64,000 nucleotides of DNA from an uncultured Rhodospirillales bacterium (GCA_937926175.1 CALANV010000013.1:62001-126000); one strand, 5' to 3'. Shown: positions 42,418-52,312, numbered from the stretch's first letter. The notes: generated by a model not told the origin, from the letters alone. A program made the numbers and translations.

Positions 42418-43908
42418 TTATTGCGGCACCGGCTGCGTCCGGCGAAGGCCGCGCCAGATCATCAGACCCCAGATCGCGAGCGTGACCACGCCCAGAACGC
42501 CGGCGATCGGCCGCTGGAAGAAGGCGATGAAAGAGCCTTCCGACTTGATCATCGAGGTCATGAAGTTCTGCTCCAGCATCTCGCCGAGGACCAACCCCAG
42601 GATGGCGGGCGCAACCGGAAAACCGTTCTCCTCCATGAGATAGCCGAGGACGCCCGCCACGAGCATGATCACGATTCCATAGGCGCTGTTCGTTATCGCG
42701 AACGAGCCGACGATGCAGAACATCAGGATAATCGGCAGCAGCAGGTTGCGCGGCACGTTGAGAATCTGCTTCGACGATTTGATCGCGAGCCAGCCGAGCG
42801 GCACCATCAACAGGTTCGCGAGAATGAAGGAGATGAAGACCGCATAGATGAACTGCGGGTTCTGCAGGAAGACGGTCGGTCCGGGATTCATGCCCTTCAT
42901 GTAGAGAACCCCGATCACGATCGCGGTGATCGAATCGCCCGGAATTCCGAAGACGAGGGCCGGAATCCACGCGCTGCCGAGTGACGAATTGTTCGCCGAG
43001 GTTGCGTCGACGACGCCTTCGATATGGCCGGTGCCGAACTTTTCGGGCTGCTTCGAAAAGCGCTTGCTGACCGCATAGGAGATCCACGCGGCGATGTCGG
43101 CGCCCGCCCCCGGCAACGCGCCGACCAGCGTGCCGATCACACTGCCGCGCACGAAGTTCTTCCAGTATCGGGCGCAGACCGGGCCGATGCCGCGGAAGAT
43201 GTTACCGATGCGTTCCTGCGTCGGACGGCCGATCCCCTGGAGGTTGACGACGCCCCGCAGGACCTCGCTGACGGCGAACATGCCGATCATCGCCGGGATG
43301 AAACTGACGCCACCCATGAGGTCGACGATGCCGAAGGTAAAGCGTGGAAAACCGGCTGCCGGATCGATGCCGATCGTCGCCACGAACAGGCCGATGAGCA
43401 ACGAGATGATCGCCTTGAGCGGCTCTTCCGCGGCGATGAAAACGGCGCAGGTGAGGCCCAGGCAGGCAAGCCAGAAATACTCGAACGAGCTGAAATTAAG
43501 GGCCAGTTCGGCAAGCGCCGGTGCCGCCGTGATCAAAACGATGGTGCCGACGAGACCGCCGAGCGCAGAGAAGACGAGATTGGTACCGAGATTGAGCTCC
43601 GCTTGGCCTTTCTTGGTCATGGCGAAGCTCTCGTCGGTATACGCGGCCGAGGCGGGGGTACCCGGAATGCGGAGCAGCGCCCCCGGGATGTCGCCGGCGA
43701 AGATGGCCATCGCAGTGGTCGTGACGATCGCGGCGAGCGCCGGGACGGGCTCCATGAAGAACGTGACGGGCACGAGCAGCGCCGTCGCCATGGTCGCTGT
43801 CAACCCCGGGATCGATCCGACGAAGATCCCGAATACGGCCGCAAGCCCCATCACCATCAGAACGTAGGGGTCGAGGATGAGGCCGAAAGCTGTCGCAACG
43901 GCGTCCAT
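42418..43908 (-). CDS. tctA: Tripartite tricarboxylate transporter, large membrane subunit TctA
   Basis: 496 residues with about twelve membrane helices. The family signature GSIPGLTATMA is near residue 33; ALLRIPGTPASAAYT and PGAGADIAAWISYAVSKRF follow. It moves a carboxylate delivered by the binding protein TctC, using the ion gradient. ATG at 43908, 3 bases after the tctB stop, so the genes are one operon in the order tctC-tctB-tctA. Confidence 0.96.
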   Translation of the reverse strand: MDAVATAFGLILDPYVLMVMGLAAVFGIFVGSIPGLTATMATALLVPVTFFMEPVPALAAIVTTTAMAIFAGDIPGALLRIPGTPASAAYTDESFAMTKKGQAELNLGTNLVFSALGGLVGTIVLITAAPALAELALNFSSFEYFWLACLGLTCAVFIAAEEPLKAIISLLIGLFVATIGIDPAAGFPRFTFGIVDLMGGVSFIPAMIGMFAVSEVLRGVVNLQGIGRPTQERIGNIFRGIGPVCARYWKNFVRGSVIGTLVGALPGAGADIAAWISYAVSKRFSKQPEKFGTGHIEGVVDATSANNSSLGSAWIPALVFGIPGDSITAIVIGVLYMKGMNPGPTVFLQNPQFIYAVFISFILANLLMVPLGWLAIKSSKQILNVPRNLLLPIILMFCIVGSFAITNSAYGIVIMLVAGVLGYLMEENGFPVAPAILGLVLGEMLEQNFMTSMIKSEGSFIAFFQRPIAGVLGVVTLAIWGLMIWRGLRRTQPVPQ

Positions 43909-43911
43909 GGC

Positions 43912-44382
43912 TCAGCTGATCAGGTTCAGGATCCCGCGCGGCAGCGGTACACGCATGAGGCCGCCGAAGAACCAGTCGATGACGAGCGTCGTGGCGACCG
44001 CCACGACGAGAGCAAGCGGCCACCTCACGCCAAGCCATACGAACAGCGTTAGGAGAATGACGAAACTGCTCAGCAGAAATCCCGCGTCGTCCGAGACCAG
44101 GATGTAGAGCACGAGCGCGAGGAGCACGAGCGCAAAGCTCACCACGTGATGAGGCTCGCGCGTCCATGGCGCGAAGTACGCCCAGCCCGCCCCACGGCGC
44201 GTGACGATGCCGCGGACGACGAGGATCGCCGACGCGATGAACAGGGCGCATCCGATCACGGTCGGAAACAACGATGGCCCATAGTCCTGGCCGGGAAAGG
44301 CCGGAAAAGTCTGTGCGTAGAGAACGATCGCGGCCGCGACCAGCATCAGCACGACACCGATCACGGCATCATTGAACCTCAC
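43912..44382 (-). CDS. tctB: Tripartite tricarboxylate transporter, small membrane subunit TctB
   Basis: 156 residues, four predicted membrane helices: MRFNDAVIGVVLMLVAAAIVLY at the start, then FPTVIGCALFIASAIL and two later. Matches the TctB family in length and in the FPG-D-GPSLFP motif. The start is a GTG at 44382 with GGGAG in front. Separated from tctC by 60 bases that contain a strong hairpin. Confidence 0.92.
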   Translation of the reverse strand: MRFNDAVIGVVLMLVAAAIVLYAQTFPAFPGQDYGPSLFPTVIGCALFIASAILVVRGIVTRRGAGWAYFAPWTREPHHVVSFALVLLALVLYILVSDDAGFLLSSFVILLTLFVWLGVRWPLALVVAVATTLVIDWFFGGLMRVPLPRGILNLIS

Positions 44383-44405
44383 GTCTTGCTCCCGATGGCA
44401 GGGTT

Positions 44406-44432
44406 GGGGTGAGGCAGCGCGCGCCTCACCCC
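44406..44432 (-). terminator. Intercistronic hairpin between tctC and tctB
   Basis: Perfect 10-bp stem (44406-44415 / 44423-44432), 7-base loop, 11 bases after the tctC stop. No T tract. In binding-protein operons such structures usually raise the level of the first gene by attenuating read-through or blocking 3' decay. Confidence 0.65.
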
Positions 44433-44442
44433 TCCGGATGCA

Positions 44443-45429
44443 TCAGCTCTTGGCGATGCCGACGGCCTTCATGACCTTGCCCATCTTGGCATCGTCTTCG
44501 GCCATGAAGCGCGCGAATTCCTCGCCGGGCGCCCACACCATGCCGAAGCCGCGATTGGTCATGAACTCCTTGAACTCCTTGCTGTCGTAGATCTTCTTGA
44601 GGAGCGGAATGGTCTTCTCGACGACCAACTGCGGCAGTCCCTTCGGCCCAGCGATGCCGCGCCAGGCGGCAACGGTCCAGTCGATGCCCATTGCCTCCTT
44701 CAAAGTCGGAATGTCGGGGAATGCCGGGTTGCGCTGCGGCGCCATTACCGCGAGACTGCGCGCCTTGCCGGCATCGAGCATCGCCTTCGCCTCCGGCACG
44801 GAACAAGTGACGATATCGACACCGCCCGCGGCGAGATCCTGCATCGCGGGCGCGGCACCGTTCGAAGGCACCCAGGCAACCGCATCGGGCTTCAGGCCCA
44901 TCGCCTGGAGCCAGCCGGCGAGAGCGAGATGCCAGATGCCGCCTTGCCCGGTGCCCGACGCCTTGAACTTGCCGGGGTTGGCGCGGATCGCCTCGGCGAG
45001 ATCCTTCACGGTCTTGTAAGGCGAGTCGGCGCGAACCTGGACGCCCGGCGGATCGGCGTTCATCAGAGCAAGCGGCGTGTAGCTCGCATAGGTCAGGTCG
45101 GTCAGCCCCTGCCAATGCATCATGTTGGTCTCGACCGTGATCATGCCGATCGTGTAGCCGTCCGGCGCCGCCGTCGCGATCGCGGAATGGCCGACCACGC
45201 CGCTGCCGCCGGTGCGGTTGACGACGTTCACCGGCTGCCCCAGCTCCTTCTCGAGCAGGCTTGCGACGATGCGGGCCGTCGCATCCGTGCCACCGCCGGC
45301 ACCCCACGGGCAGATCATGGTGATCGGTCGCGTCGGCCACTGCGCCTGTGCGCCGGCCGGTCTCAATCCGAGGCCCGCGACAGCCGAAGCTGCAGCAGCC
45401 GAGGCAAGAAACGTGCGTCGTTTCATCAT
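44443..45429 (-). CDS. tctC: Tripartite tricarboxylate transporter substrate-binding protein TctC (Bug family)
   Basis: 328-residue periplasmic binding protein. Tat-type signal MMKRRTFLASAAAASAVAGLGL; the mature protein begins about QAQWPTRPITMICPW, with GGGTDATAR, GGSGVVGHSAIATAAPDGYT and the C-terminal AEDDAKMGKVMKAVG of the Bug family. Known members bind citrate, other carboxylates or aromatic acids; the ligand is not predictable. Two tandem ATGs at 45429 and 45426 with GGGAGG ahead. A 13-bp palindrome lies 52 bases upstream. Confidence 0.95.
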   Translation of the reverse strand: MMKRRTFLASAAAASAVAGLGLRPAGAQAQWPTRPITMICPWGAGGGTDATARIVASLLEKELGQPVNVVNRTGGSGVVGHSAIATAAPDGYTIGMITVETNMMHWQGLTDLTYASYTPLALMNADPPGVQVRADSPYKTVKDLAEAIRANPGKFKASGTGQGGIWHLALAGWLQAMGLKPDAVAWVPSNGAAPAMQDLAAGGVDIVTCSVPEAKAMLDAGKARSLAVMAPQRNPAFPDIPTLKEAMGIDWTVAAWRGIAGPKGLPQLVVEKTIPLLKKIYDSKEFKEFMTNRGFGMVWAPGEEFARFMAEDDAKMGKVMKAVGIAKS

Positions 45430-45481
45430 GTGGGTTCCTCCCGAATGCGGCCCTTGTGGCGACGTCGCCTGTGGCCTTGAT

Positions 45482-45494
45482 TAAGATTGTCTTA
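45482..45494 (-). promoter_or_regulatory. 13-bp palindrome upstream of tctC
   Basis: TAAGA-TTG-TCTTA, a 5-3-5 inverted repeat 53 bases upstream of the tctC ATG; it resembles a repressor operator such as those of GntR proteins. The same bases nearly fit a CtrA box (TTAA-N7-TTAC). The protein that binds it is unknown. Confidence 0.4.
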
Positions 45495-45633
45495 CCGGAT
45501 TATGCGTGGCGGATGACGCGCGGGCAAGCACTGCTGAAAAGACGCGGCCGAAGGGGCCGGTCACCCGCCGCAGGCAAGTGAATGGATACGGCCGCGCCTG
45601 CACATCGCCCCCGGACATGACGATGCGTGCGCT

Positions 45634-46404
45634 CTAACCGAAGGCTTCGCGATAGGTACGCACTTCGCTGACGGCGGCGGCGCGAAGAAGCGACAGATCG
45701 GTCGATGCAGCGACCATCGCATAGCCGGCACGGAAGAGATCGATCGTCGATTGCCGTCCGTACGGTATGATCCCAGCCGGCTTGCCCGCCCGTCGGATCC
45801 CCTCGAAGGCACGCTCGATGAGCCGGGTCACGTCGGGATGCTCGAACTCGCGAAACCGACCGGCCGATCCGGAAAGATCATTAGGCCCGATGAACAGGAC
45901 ATCGAGTCCGTCGACAGCCGCAATCGCGTCGATGTTCTCCACCGCCGTCACGGTCTCGATCTGGCCGATGATCAGCAGTTCCTCGTGGGCGGTGCGACCG
46001 TAGGCATCGAGGTCGGTGCCCAGGCCGATCTCACGCCATGGCCCGAAGCCGCGACTACCGTGCGGCGGATAGCGGCACGCCGCGACCGCCGCCTTGGCCT
46101 GTTCCGCCGTCTCGATCATCGGGATCATGATCGACGACGCGCCGATATCGAGAACACGTTTGAGATATACGGGATCGTTCGAGGGCACGCGGACCACCGG
46201 CGACGTCGCGCCCGATGCAAGGATCTGCAACTGGATCAGGGTATCCTTCAGAGATCCGGGTCCGTGCTCGTTATCCAGGAACAGGAAGTCGTAACCGGCG
46301 GCGGCCATCGCCTCGGTAACGGCCGGATGCGCCGTGTGCACCCAGAGGCCGAAGGCCTTGCGCCCTTCCAGCAGGCGGCGTCGCAGAAGATTGGGTCGCT
46401 GCAT
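45634..46404 (-). CDS. HpcH/HpaI-family aldolase
   Basis: 256-residue metal-dependent class II aldolase that splits 4-hydroxy-2-oxo acids into pyruvate (or a related keto acid) and an aldehyde. Family sites: GLWVHTAHP, FLDNEHGP, GQIETVTAVENI, FIGPNDLSGS and DLSLLRAA. ATG at 46404; the frame is open for 44 codons further without similarity. It lies 204 bases upstream of tctC on the same strand, so the transporter may bring in a substrate for a pathway ending in this aldolase. Divergent from the YgjP gene. Confidence 0.92.
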   Translation of the reverse strand: MQRPNLLRRRLLEGRKAFGLWVHTAHPAVTEAMAAAGYDFLFLDNEHGPGSLKDTLIQLQILASGATSPVVRVPSNDPVYLKRVLDIGASSIMIPMIETAEQAKAAVAACRYPPHGSRGFGPWREIGLGTDLDAYGRTAHEELLIIGQIETVTAVENIDAIAAVDGLDVLFIGPNDLSGSAGRFREFEHPDVTRLIERAFEGIRRAGKPAGIIPYGRQSTIDLFRAGYAMVAASTDLSLLRAAAVSEVRTYREAFG

Positions 46405-46522
46405 CGCGTACGAAATTCCAAATGGACAAGCTCGATTATGATGACGCGGCGAGACTGGGCGCAAGACTTGTCCTCGGCGCGCGGCACAGGCATATGAATG
46501 CCGTGCTGTCGCGGTCATACTG

Positions 46523-47242
46523 GTGAACGCAAACAAGGATCGGCGGCTGGAGCGGCCGGCTACGCTCGAGATCGAGGGACGCCCGATCGCATTGTCGGTC
46601 CGGCGCAGCCCGCGCGCGCGGCGTCTCTACCTTCGTGTCGACCCTGTCGACGCGCATGTCGAGCTGATCCTGCCGCGCGGCGTTGGACTGGCCGAGGGCC
46701 TGCGTTTCGCACGGGACAAGCACCGCTGGCTTGCCGATCGGCTCGCCGCCATTCCGGCACGCACGCCCTTCGTCGACGGCGCGACGTTTCCATTTCTCGG
46801 CGAATCGTTGACCATCCGACATCGGCCGAACCTGCGCGGTCCGGTGCGGCGCGAAGGGTCGGATCTGATCGTGACCGGTGCCACCGAGCACGTGAGCCGG
46901 CGCGTGCACGACTGGCTCAAGGCGCAGGCGCGCCGCGAGCTGTCCGCACGTTCGGCCGAGATGGCGAGTCGTATCGGGCGACGCGTCACACGCGTCCGGA
47001 TCGGCGATCCGCGCAGCCGCTGGGGGAGCTGCAACGCACGCGGTGTGCTCGCCTATTCCTGGCGCCTGCTGCTGGCACCGCCCAGGGTCCTGGACTACGT
47101 CGTTGCCCACGAGGTCGCACACCTGGTCGAGCACAACCACGGACGCCGGTTCTGGCAGTTGGTCGAAAAGCTCGCGGCGGACGCGGAAGGCGCGAAGCGG
47201 TGGCTGCGCGTCAACGGTACGACCCTGCTGCGCTACGGCTAA
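46523..47242 (+). CDS. YgjP/SprT-like metallopeptidase (M48-related, DUF45)
   Basis: 239 residues. The zinc motif HEVAHLVEHNH (HExxH with a third His) is near residue 195, preceded by RSRWGSCN and SWRLLLAPP, all typical of YgjP/DUF45 proteins. The role is unknown; members may be housekeeping peptidases. GTG at 46523; no good ribosome site. Divergent from the aldolase gene and upstream of a Bcr/CflA transporter. Confidence 0.88.
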   Translation: MNANKDRRLERPATLEIEGRPIALSVRRSPRARRLYLRVDPVDAHVELILPRGVGLAEGLRFARDKHRWLADRLAAIPARTPFVDGATFPFLGESLTIRHRPNLRGPVRREGSDLIVTGATEHVSRRVHDWLKAQARRELSARSAEMASRIGRRVTRVRIGDPRSRWGSCNARGVLAYSWRLLLAPPRVLDYVVAHEVAHLVEHNHGRRFWQLVEKLAADAEGAKRWLRVNGTTLLRYG

Positions 47243-47312
47243 GGCCGCTAGGCACTCAGAACCAAGAGTTGTATATTGCGCTCGATCCACACTCATTCGG
47301 ATCGAACGCCTG

Positions 47313-48530
47313 ATGCCGCCGCCGACGATAACGCCTAAGCACAAGGCGCCGCTCGCCTTCGTGCTGCTCCTGACCGGTCTGGTCATGGTGGGACAGATGT
47401 CGACATCCATGTACCTGCCATCGCTTCCGGCCCTGACCCAGGATTTCCGGGCGGATCCGGCCGACGCGAAGCTGACGATGACGGTCTTCCTCGCCGCCTA
47501 CGCCGTTGCGCAGCTTTTCTTCGGCTCGCTCTCCGATCGCATCGGCCGGCGGCCCGCGCTGTTCCTTGGCCTGACGCTGTATCTGCTCGGCACCGCATTC
47601 TGCGCACTGGCACCGAGCATCGGCGCACTCACGATCGGCCGCTTCATCCAGGGCTTCGGCGCATGCTCCGGTCCGGCAATCGCACGGGCAATCATCCGTG
47701 ACCGCTACGAACGGCATGAGGCGGCGCGCATTCTTGCCCATATCGGCATGGCGATGGCGGTCGGCCCTGCCCTGGGGCCGATCATCGGCGGGCAGCTTCA
47801 GGTCATGTTCGGCTGGCGCGCCAATTTCCTTGCGCTGGTCGCGTTCGGGCTCGTGATCGTGATCGCGGCGTCGATCGGTTTGGCCGAGACGCTGCGCGAA
47901 GGGGATCCCGATGCCATGTCGCCGGCACGGCTCGCCCGCAACTACGGTACGTTGCTTCGCAGCCGGCTTTATCTTGGATACATGCTGGTCGTCGGGTTCA
48001 ACTTCGGCGGCCTGTTCGCCTACGCAACCGGCTTGCCGTTCGTTCTCATCGACATGCTCGGCATGTCGCCGGCCGTCTTCGGGACCGTTTTCATATTCAC
48101 GGTCATCGGTTCCGTCGGCGGCTCCGTCATCGCATCGCGCGCCGCCTCGTCGGTATCGACAGAGCATATGACCGCCATCGGCGCATCTGTCTCGTTCATC
48201 GGCGGTGCACTCATGCTTGCGTTTTCACTTGCGGACATCATCATGCCGATAACGATCGTCGGCACGATGATGATCTGGATGATCGGTTTCGGCATCGTGC
48301 TGCCCAACGCATTTGCCGGCGCGATGGCGCCGTTCCCGATGATGGCAGGAGCGGCCTCCGCGATGATGGGATTCGCGCAGATGGGTACGGCGGCACTGGG
48401 CAGCGTCGCGGTCGCCATGCTCGCCGAGCGCGGTGGCGCCATCGCCATGCCGACCCTGATCTGCGTCATGGGCGCGATCTCCGCGGCGGCGTATGTCGTC
48501 TTCATCCGGATGCGTCCGACCGCTGCATGA
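47313..48530 (+). CDS. Bcr/CflA-family MFS exporter
   Basis: 405-residue membrane protein with twelve helices. STSMYLPSLPALTQDF is the hallmark of Bcr/CflA drug-H+ antiporters; motif A reads GSLSDRIGRRPALFLG. Members export bicyclomycin, chloramphenicol or dipeptides; substrate unknown. The frame is open back into the YgjP gene, but the ATG at 47313 gives the right N-terminus (MPPPTITPKHKAPLAF). Confidence 0.92.
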   Translation: MPPPTITPKHKAPLAFVLLLTGLVMVGQMSTSMYLPSLPALTQDFRADPADAKLTMTVFLAAYAVAQLFFGSLSDRIGRRPALFLGLTLYLLGTAFCALAPSIGALTIGRFIQGFGACSGPAIARAIIRDRYERHEAARILAHIGMAMAVGPALGPIIGGQLQVMFGWRANFLALVAFGLVIVIAASIGLAETLREGDPDAMSPARLARNYGTLLRSRLYLGYMLVVGFNFGGLFAYATGLPFVLIDMLGMSPAVFGTVFIFTVIGSVGGSVIASRAASSVSTEHMTAIGASVSFIGGALMLAFSLADIIMPITIVGTMMIWMIGFGIVLPNAFAGAMAPFPMMAGAASAMMGFAQMGTAALGSVAVAMLAERGGAIAMPTLICVMGAISAAAYVVFIRMRPTAA

Positions 48531-48598
48531 CGCGCCCTCCGGCGCCCACACTGCATCGGGGCACCATACGTACGCGTATGCAGGCGCCCGCTCGCGCC

Positions 48599-50728
48599 TT
48601 ACGGATCGATCGGCGCGTAACGCGGATCGCCGATCACCGGCCGCACCGGCGAAGACGACTGGGGAAACGACTCTTGCGCCACAGGGGTTCGCGCCGATGG
48701 GGCGCGCGGCGACGAGCTGCTGCTGACGCCGAAGATCGAGTCGATGAGGGAGTCGAGATTGAATCCGGGCGCAGCGCCCGGCAGCGGGCGCGGCGGCAAG
48801 TTCCTGTGCGCCTCCGTCATGAACGTCTTCCACAGCCGTGCCGGCAGGGTCCCGCCGGTAATCCGGTTCATCGGTTCGCCGTCGTCATTCCCAATCCACA
48901 CGCCGGTGACATAGTCGGCCGTAAAGCCGACGAACCAAGCGTCACGATAGTCCTGGCTGGTACCGGTCTTGCCGGCCGCCGGGCGATCGAGCGCCGCGGC
49001 ACGGCCGGTTCCGCTCGACACCACCGCGCTGAGCATGTCGGTCATCGCCTCAAGTGCGGCGCGCTGGATGACGCGTCCAGGGCCGGAGCCGCTGCGCCGA
49101 TAAAGCACATTCCCGCTGGAATCGCGAATCTCGACCACCGCATAGGGAATGACGCCGGTGCCGCCATTGGCAAACGGCGCAAACGCGCCCGTCAATTCGA
49201 GCAGATTGACCTCGCTGGCCCCGAGAGCGGTGGACAGATCGCGCCGCAGCTCCGATTTGATGCCGAGTCGCTGCGCCGTCGCGATGACGCGGTCGATCCC
49301 CGCCCGGTGTGCGACCCGCAATGTCGACGTGTTGACGGAGCGGGCCAGGGCTTCCCGCACCGTGATGACGCCCTTTCGCACGTCGTCGAAATTCTTGGGC
49401 GAATAGCGACCGATCGTGACCGGTCCGTCCTCGATCCAATCGTCCGGCCGCAGCCCGGTCTCGATACCGGCCAGGAACACGAACGGCTTGAAGGACGATC
49501 CTGGCTGGCGGAGTGCGTCGGTCGCCCGGTTGAACTGGCTCTGGGCATAGTCGCGGCCGCCGACCATCGCACGAATGGCGCCGTCGGGCGACATGGCGAC
49601 GAGCGCGGCCTGACTGGCATTTGCGCGGCGGCCTTCCCGATCGAGGATCGTGGATACAACCTGCTCCGCCAAACGCTGCAACCGCATGTCGAGCGTCGTG
49701 ATGATGGTCAGGTCGCGGTCGATATAGCCAACGTAATCCGGAATTTCGTCGAGAAGCCAGTCCGCGAAGTAGCGCACGCCGCGATTGCCGCTGCCGCCGC
49801 CGGCCAGGCGCAGCGGCTCACGCGCGGCGGCCCTCGCCTGCGCGGCCGTTAGATATCCTTCCTCCACCATCAACCCGAGGACCGTCATCGCCCGCGCCTT
49901 GGCCCGCTCGAGACTGGCGGTCGGGGCGAATCGCGACGGCGCCCGCAGCAGGCCCGCGATCACCGCCGCCTCGAGCCTCGTCACGTCGCGCGCCGACTTA
50001 CCGAAATAACGGCGCGCCGCGGCCTCGACGCCATAGGTCCCACCGCCGAGATAGACGCGATTGAGATAGATCGTGAGAATCTGATCCTTGGTGAAGCGGT
50101 GCTCCAGCCACAGGGCAAGCAGCGTCTCCTGGATCTTGCGCGTGATCGTCCGCTCGTGCGTCAGGAAGACGTTCTTTGCCAGCTGCTGGGTGATGGTGCT
50201 GCCACCCTGGACAATGCGGCCCGCCCGGATATTGACGTACAGCGCGCGGGCGAGCCCGATCGGATCGATACCGAAATGGCTGTAGAAGCGGCGGTCCTCG
50301 GTTGCGAGAACCGCCTGGGGCAACCAGGGCGGCATCTCGTCGAGCTCGACGACCCCGCCGTAAAGATCGCCATAGGTCGCCAGAACCTGACCGTCGCCGG
50401 CGACGAACGAGAGGCTCGGCCGCCGGTTGAACTTGTCGATGCCGGTCAGGTCGGGAAGCGTGAAGGCGAAGTAGGACAGGACGGCACCCGCGATGACGAC
50501 GCTCCAGATGGTGAGTACGAGGGTCCACTTGACCAACGCGCCGAACCAGTTGCGCCGGCGCCGTCGCTTGGCACGGCCGCGTGCTGGCTCCCGTCGGTCG
50601 CCGTTCGGCTCATCGGACCGGCCCGACCGACCGTCGAGGGACGGCTCGATGCGCATACCGCTCGATTTTCTCAGAGATTTCGCCACGACGCGGGTGTCTA
50701 CCATCCAATTGCGGCGACGGCTAGGCAT
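48599..50728 (-). CDS. Penicillin-binding protein 1A-type glycosyltransferase/transpeptidase
   Basis: 709 residues, bifunctional peptidoglycan synthase. A basic cytoplasmic tail, one membrane helix (about 65-88), a GT51 domain with the catalytic Glu region ATEDRRFYSHFG and GGSTITQQLAKN, then a transpeptidase with the active-site Ser in PGSSFKPF, SVNTS and GKTGTSQD. A Pro/Ser-rich C-terminus ends the protein. ATG at 50728, though ATG at 50704 is possible. Could also be named PBP1B/PbpC-like, but the domain pattern and absence of UvrB-like domain fit class A PBP1A/2c. Confidence 0.93.
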   Translation of the reverse strand: MPSRRRNWMVDTRVVAKSLRKSSGMRIEPSLDGRSGRSDEPNGDRREPARGRAKRRRRRNWFGALVKWTLVLTIWSVVIAGAVLSYFAFTLPDLTGIDKFNRRPSLSFVAGDGQVLATYGDLYGGVVELDEMPPWLPQAVLATEDRRFYSHFGIDPIGLARALYVNIRAGRIVQGGSTITQQLAKNVFLTHERTITRKIQETLLALWLEHRFTKDQILTIYLNRVYLGGGTYGVEAAARRYFGKSARDVTRLEAAVIAGLLRAPSRFAPTASLERAKARAMTVLGLMVEEGYLTAAQARAAAREPLRLAGGGSGNRGVRYFADWLLDEIPDYVGYIDRDLTIITTLDMRLQRLAEQVVSTILDREGRRANASQAALVAMSPDGAIRAMVGGRDYAQSQFNRATDALRQPGSSFKPFVFLAGIETGLRPDDWIEDGPVTIGRYSPKNFDDVRKGVITVREALARSVNTSTLRVAHRAGIDRVIATAQRLGIKSELRRDLSTALGASEVNLLELTGAFAPFANGGTGVIPYAVVEIRDSSGNVLYRRSGSGPGRVIQRAALEAMTDMLSAVVSSGTGRAAALDRPAAGKTGTSQDYRDAWFVGFTADYVTGVWIGNDDGEPMNRITGGTLPARLWKTFMTEAHRNLPPRPLPGAAPGFNLDSLIDSIFGVSSSSSPRAPSARTPVAQESFPQSSSPVRPVIGDPRYAPIDP

Positions 50729-50905
50729 GGCACGACGTGCCGATCGACGGTGGGCGAGGACAAATTCGTCACCGGAACGACTGTCCCTGTGGAAGTCCGA
50801 CGTCAGGGGCCGGACAATCGATCCGCCCCCTCATGACACCCGTATTCGCCGGACAAGCGGACCATCGTCGGGTGCCCGACGGCGTGCGCCTGCGGTTTTC
50901 AACGG

Positions 50906-52312
50906 TCAGGTGCGACCGGCCCGCCCGGACCTCGCGCCCTCCCAGGCCTGAAGCTTGCGGTAGATCGTCGAGGGGCTGATCTCGAGCAGTGCCGCCGCCC
51001 GCGGGATGTTGCCGCCACACGCCTTGATCGCGGCCTCGATCGCATCACGCTCGACCTGCCACAAGGGCAGGATCTGTCCGGCACCCGGCTGCTCCGTCCC
51101 GCCGTTCCCCCCATGGCCATTCGCCGAGGCCGCTGCCGGTGCAAGGTTCCGCAGTCCGGACGAGAGCATGGACGGCACCACCTCGCCGCCGGCGTTGAGG
51201 ACGACGACATTCCGCATGACGTTCTGGAGCTCACGGACGTTTCCGGGCCAGGAATGGCGCCGAAGGATCGCCTCCACCTCGGCCGACAGGCCCGTAAACA
51301 CCTTTTTCTCCTCGCGCGCAAACATGTCGAGGAAATGTCGGGCGAGCAGAATCACGTCGTCGTCCCGTTCGCGCAACGGCGGAAGCTCGATCGGTATCAC
51401 CTGGAGCCGGTAGAACAGATCCTCACGGAACCGGCCGGCCCGAACCTCGGCAAGCGGGTCGCGGTTGGTCGCACAAACGATGCGGATGTCGACGGACTCG
51501 ACCTTGTCGCTGCCGACCGGCTGCACGGTTCCCGTCTGGATGAAGCGGAGAAGCTTGCTCTGGAGGCTGAGATCCATCTCGCAGATCTCGTCCAGGAACA
51601 ATGTACCGCCATCGGCGCGCTTGGCGGCCCCTTCCCGATCCGCCGTCGCGCCCGTGAAGGCACCCTTCACGTGCCCGAAGATCTCGCTCTCCATCAGGTC
51701 CCTGGGAACGGCGGCGCAATTGAGCGCCACGAAGGGACCGTTCCGACGCGGGCTCTTGCGGTGGAGTGCCTCGGCGCAGAGTTCCTTGCCCGTCCCGCTC
51801 TCGCCGGTGATGAAAACGCTGGCCTTGCTAGCGGCAGCGCTGTCGATGATGCGGTAGACGGCCTGCATCGCAAGCGACGAGCCGACGAAATCGCCGCAGC
51901 GGCCGCGTCCCAGCTCCTCCTGGAACGAATCGACGACGGCGCGCAGCTTGTACCGTTCGACCGCATTGCGCAACGTGACACGCAGACGCTCGGCCGGAAA
52001 CGGTTTCACGATGAAGTCGAAGGCGCCTTCGCGCATCGCTTCGACCGCGGTGTTGATCGAACCGTGCGCCGTGACGACGATGACCTCGGTCGGCAAGCCG
52101 CGCGCCTTTACGGTCTTCAGAATGTCGAGCCCGTTCATGTCGGGCAACTGCAGATCGAGGAGCAGGGCCGCCGGCGTTCGCCCCGTCAGATGTTCGAGCG
52201 CGGCGGCGCCCGTTTCGACCGTCGTGACGACATAGGCCGAACCCTTGAGGTAGCCGCGATAGAGTTCGGCGAGCGATGGCGTGTCCTCGACCAGCAGAAC
52301 CTCAGTCGACAT
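50906..52312 (-). CDS. Sigma-54-dependent response regulator (LuxO/NtrC type)
   Basis: 468 residues. Receiver domain with the phospho-acceptor Asp in LLLDLQLPDMNG, then the AAA+ domain with Walker A GESGTGKE, the sigma-54 contact loop GAFTGA, DEICEMD-type Walker B, arginine region FREDLFYRL, and a C-terminal Fis-type helix-turn-helix (GGNIPRAAALLEISPSTIYRKL). ATG at 52312, preceded by GAGGAAG; starts 8 bases after the stop of the hybrid kinase. It activates genes with -24/-12 promoters. Resembles LuxO in order and REC length; targets not known. Confidence 0.95.
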   Translation of the reverse strand: MSTEVLLVEDTPSLAELYRGYLKGSAYVVTTVETGAAALEHLTGRTPAALLLDLQLPDMNGLDILKTVKARGLPTEVIVVTAHGSINTAVEAMREGAFDFIVKPFPAERLRVTLRNAVERYKLRAVVDSFQEELGRGRCGDFVGSSLAMQAVYRIIDSAAASKASVFITGESGTGKELCAEALHRKSPRRNGPFVALNCAAVPRDLMESEIFGHVKGAFTGATADREGAAKRADGGTLFLDEICEMDLSLQSKLLRFIQTGTVQPVGSDKVESVDIRIVCATNRDPLAEVRAGRFREDLFYRLQVIPIELPPLRERDDDVILLARHFLDMFAREEKKVFTGLSAEVEAILRRHSWPGNVRELQNVMRNVVVLNAGGEVVPSMLSSGLRNLAPAAASANGHGGNGGTEQPGAGQILPLWQVERDAIEAAIKACGGNIPRAAALLEISPSTIYRKLQAWEGARSGRAGRT

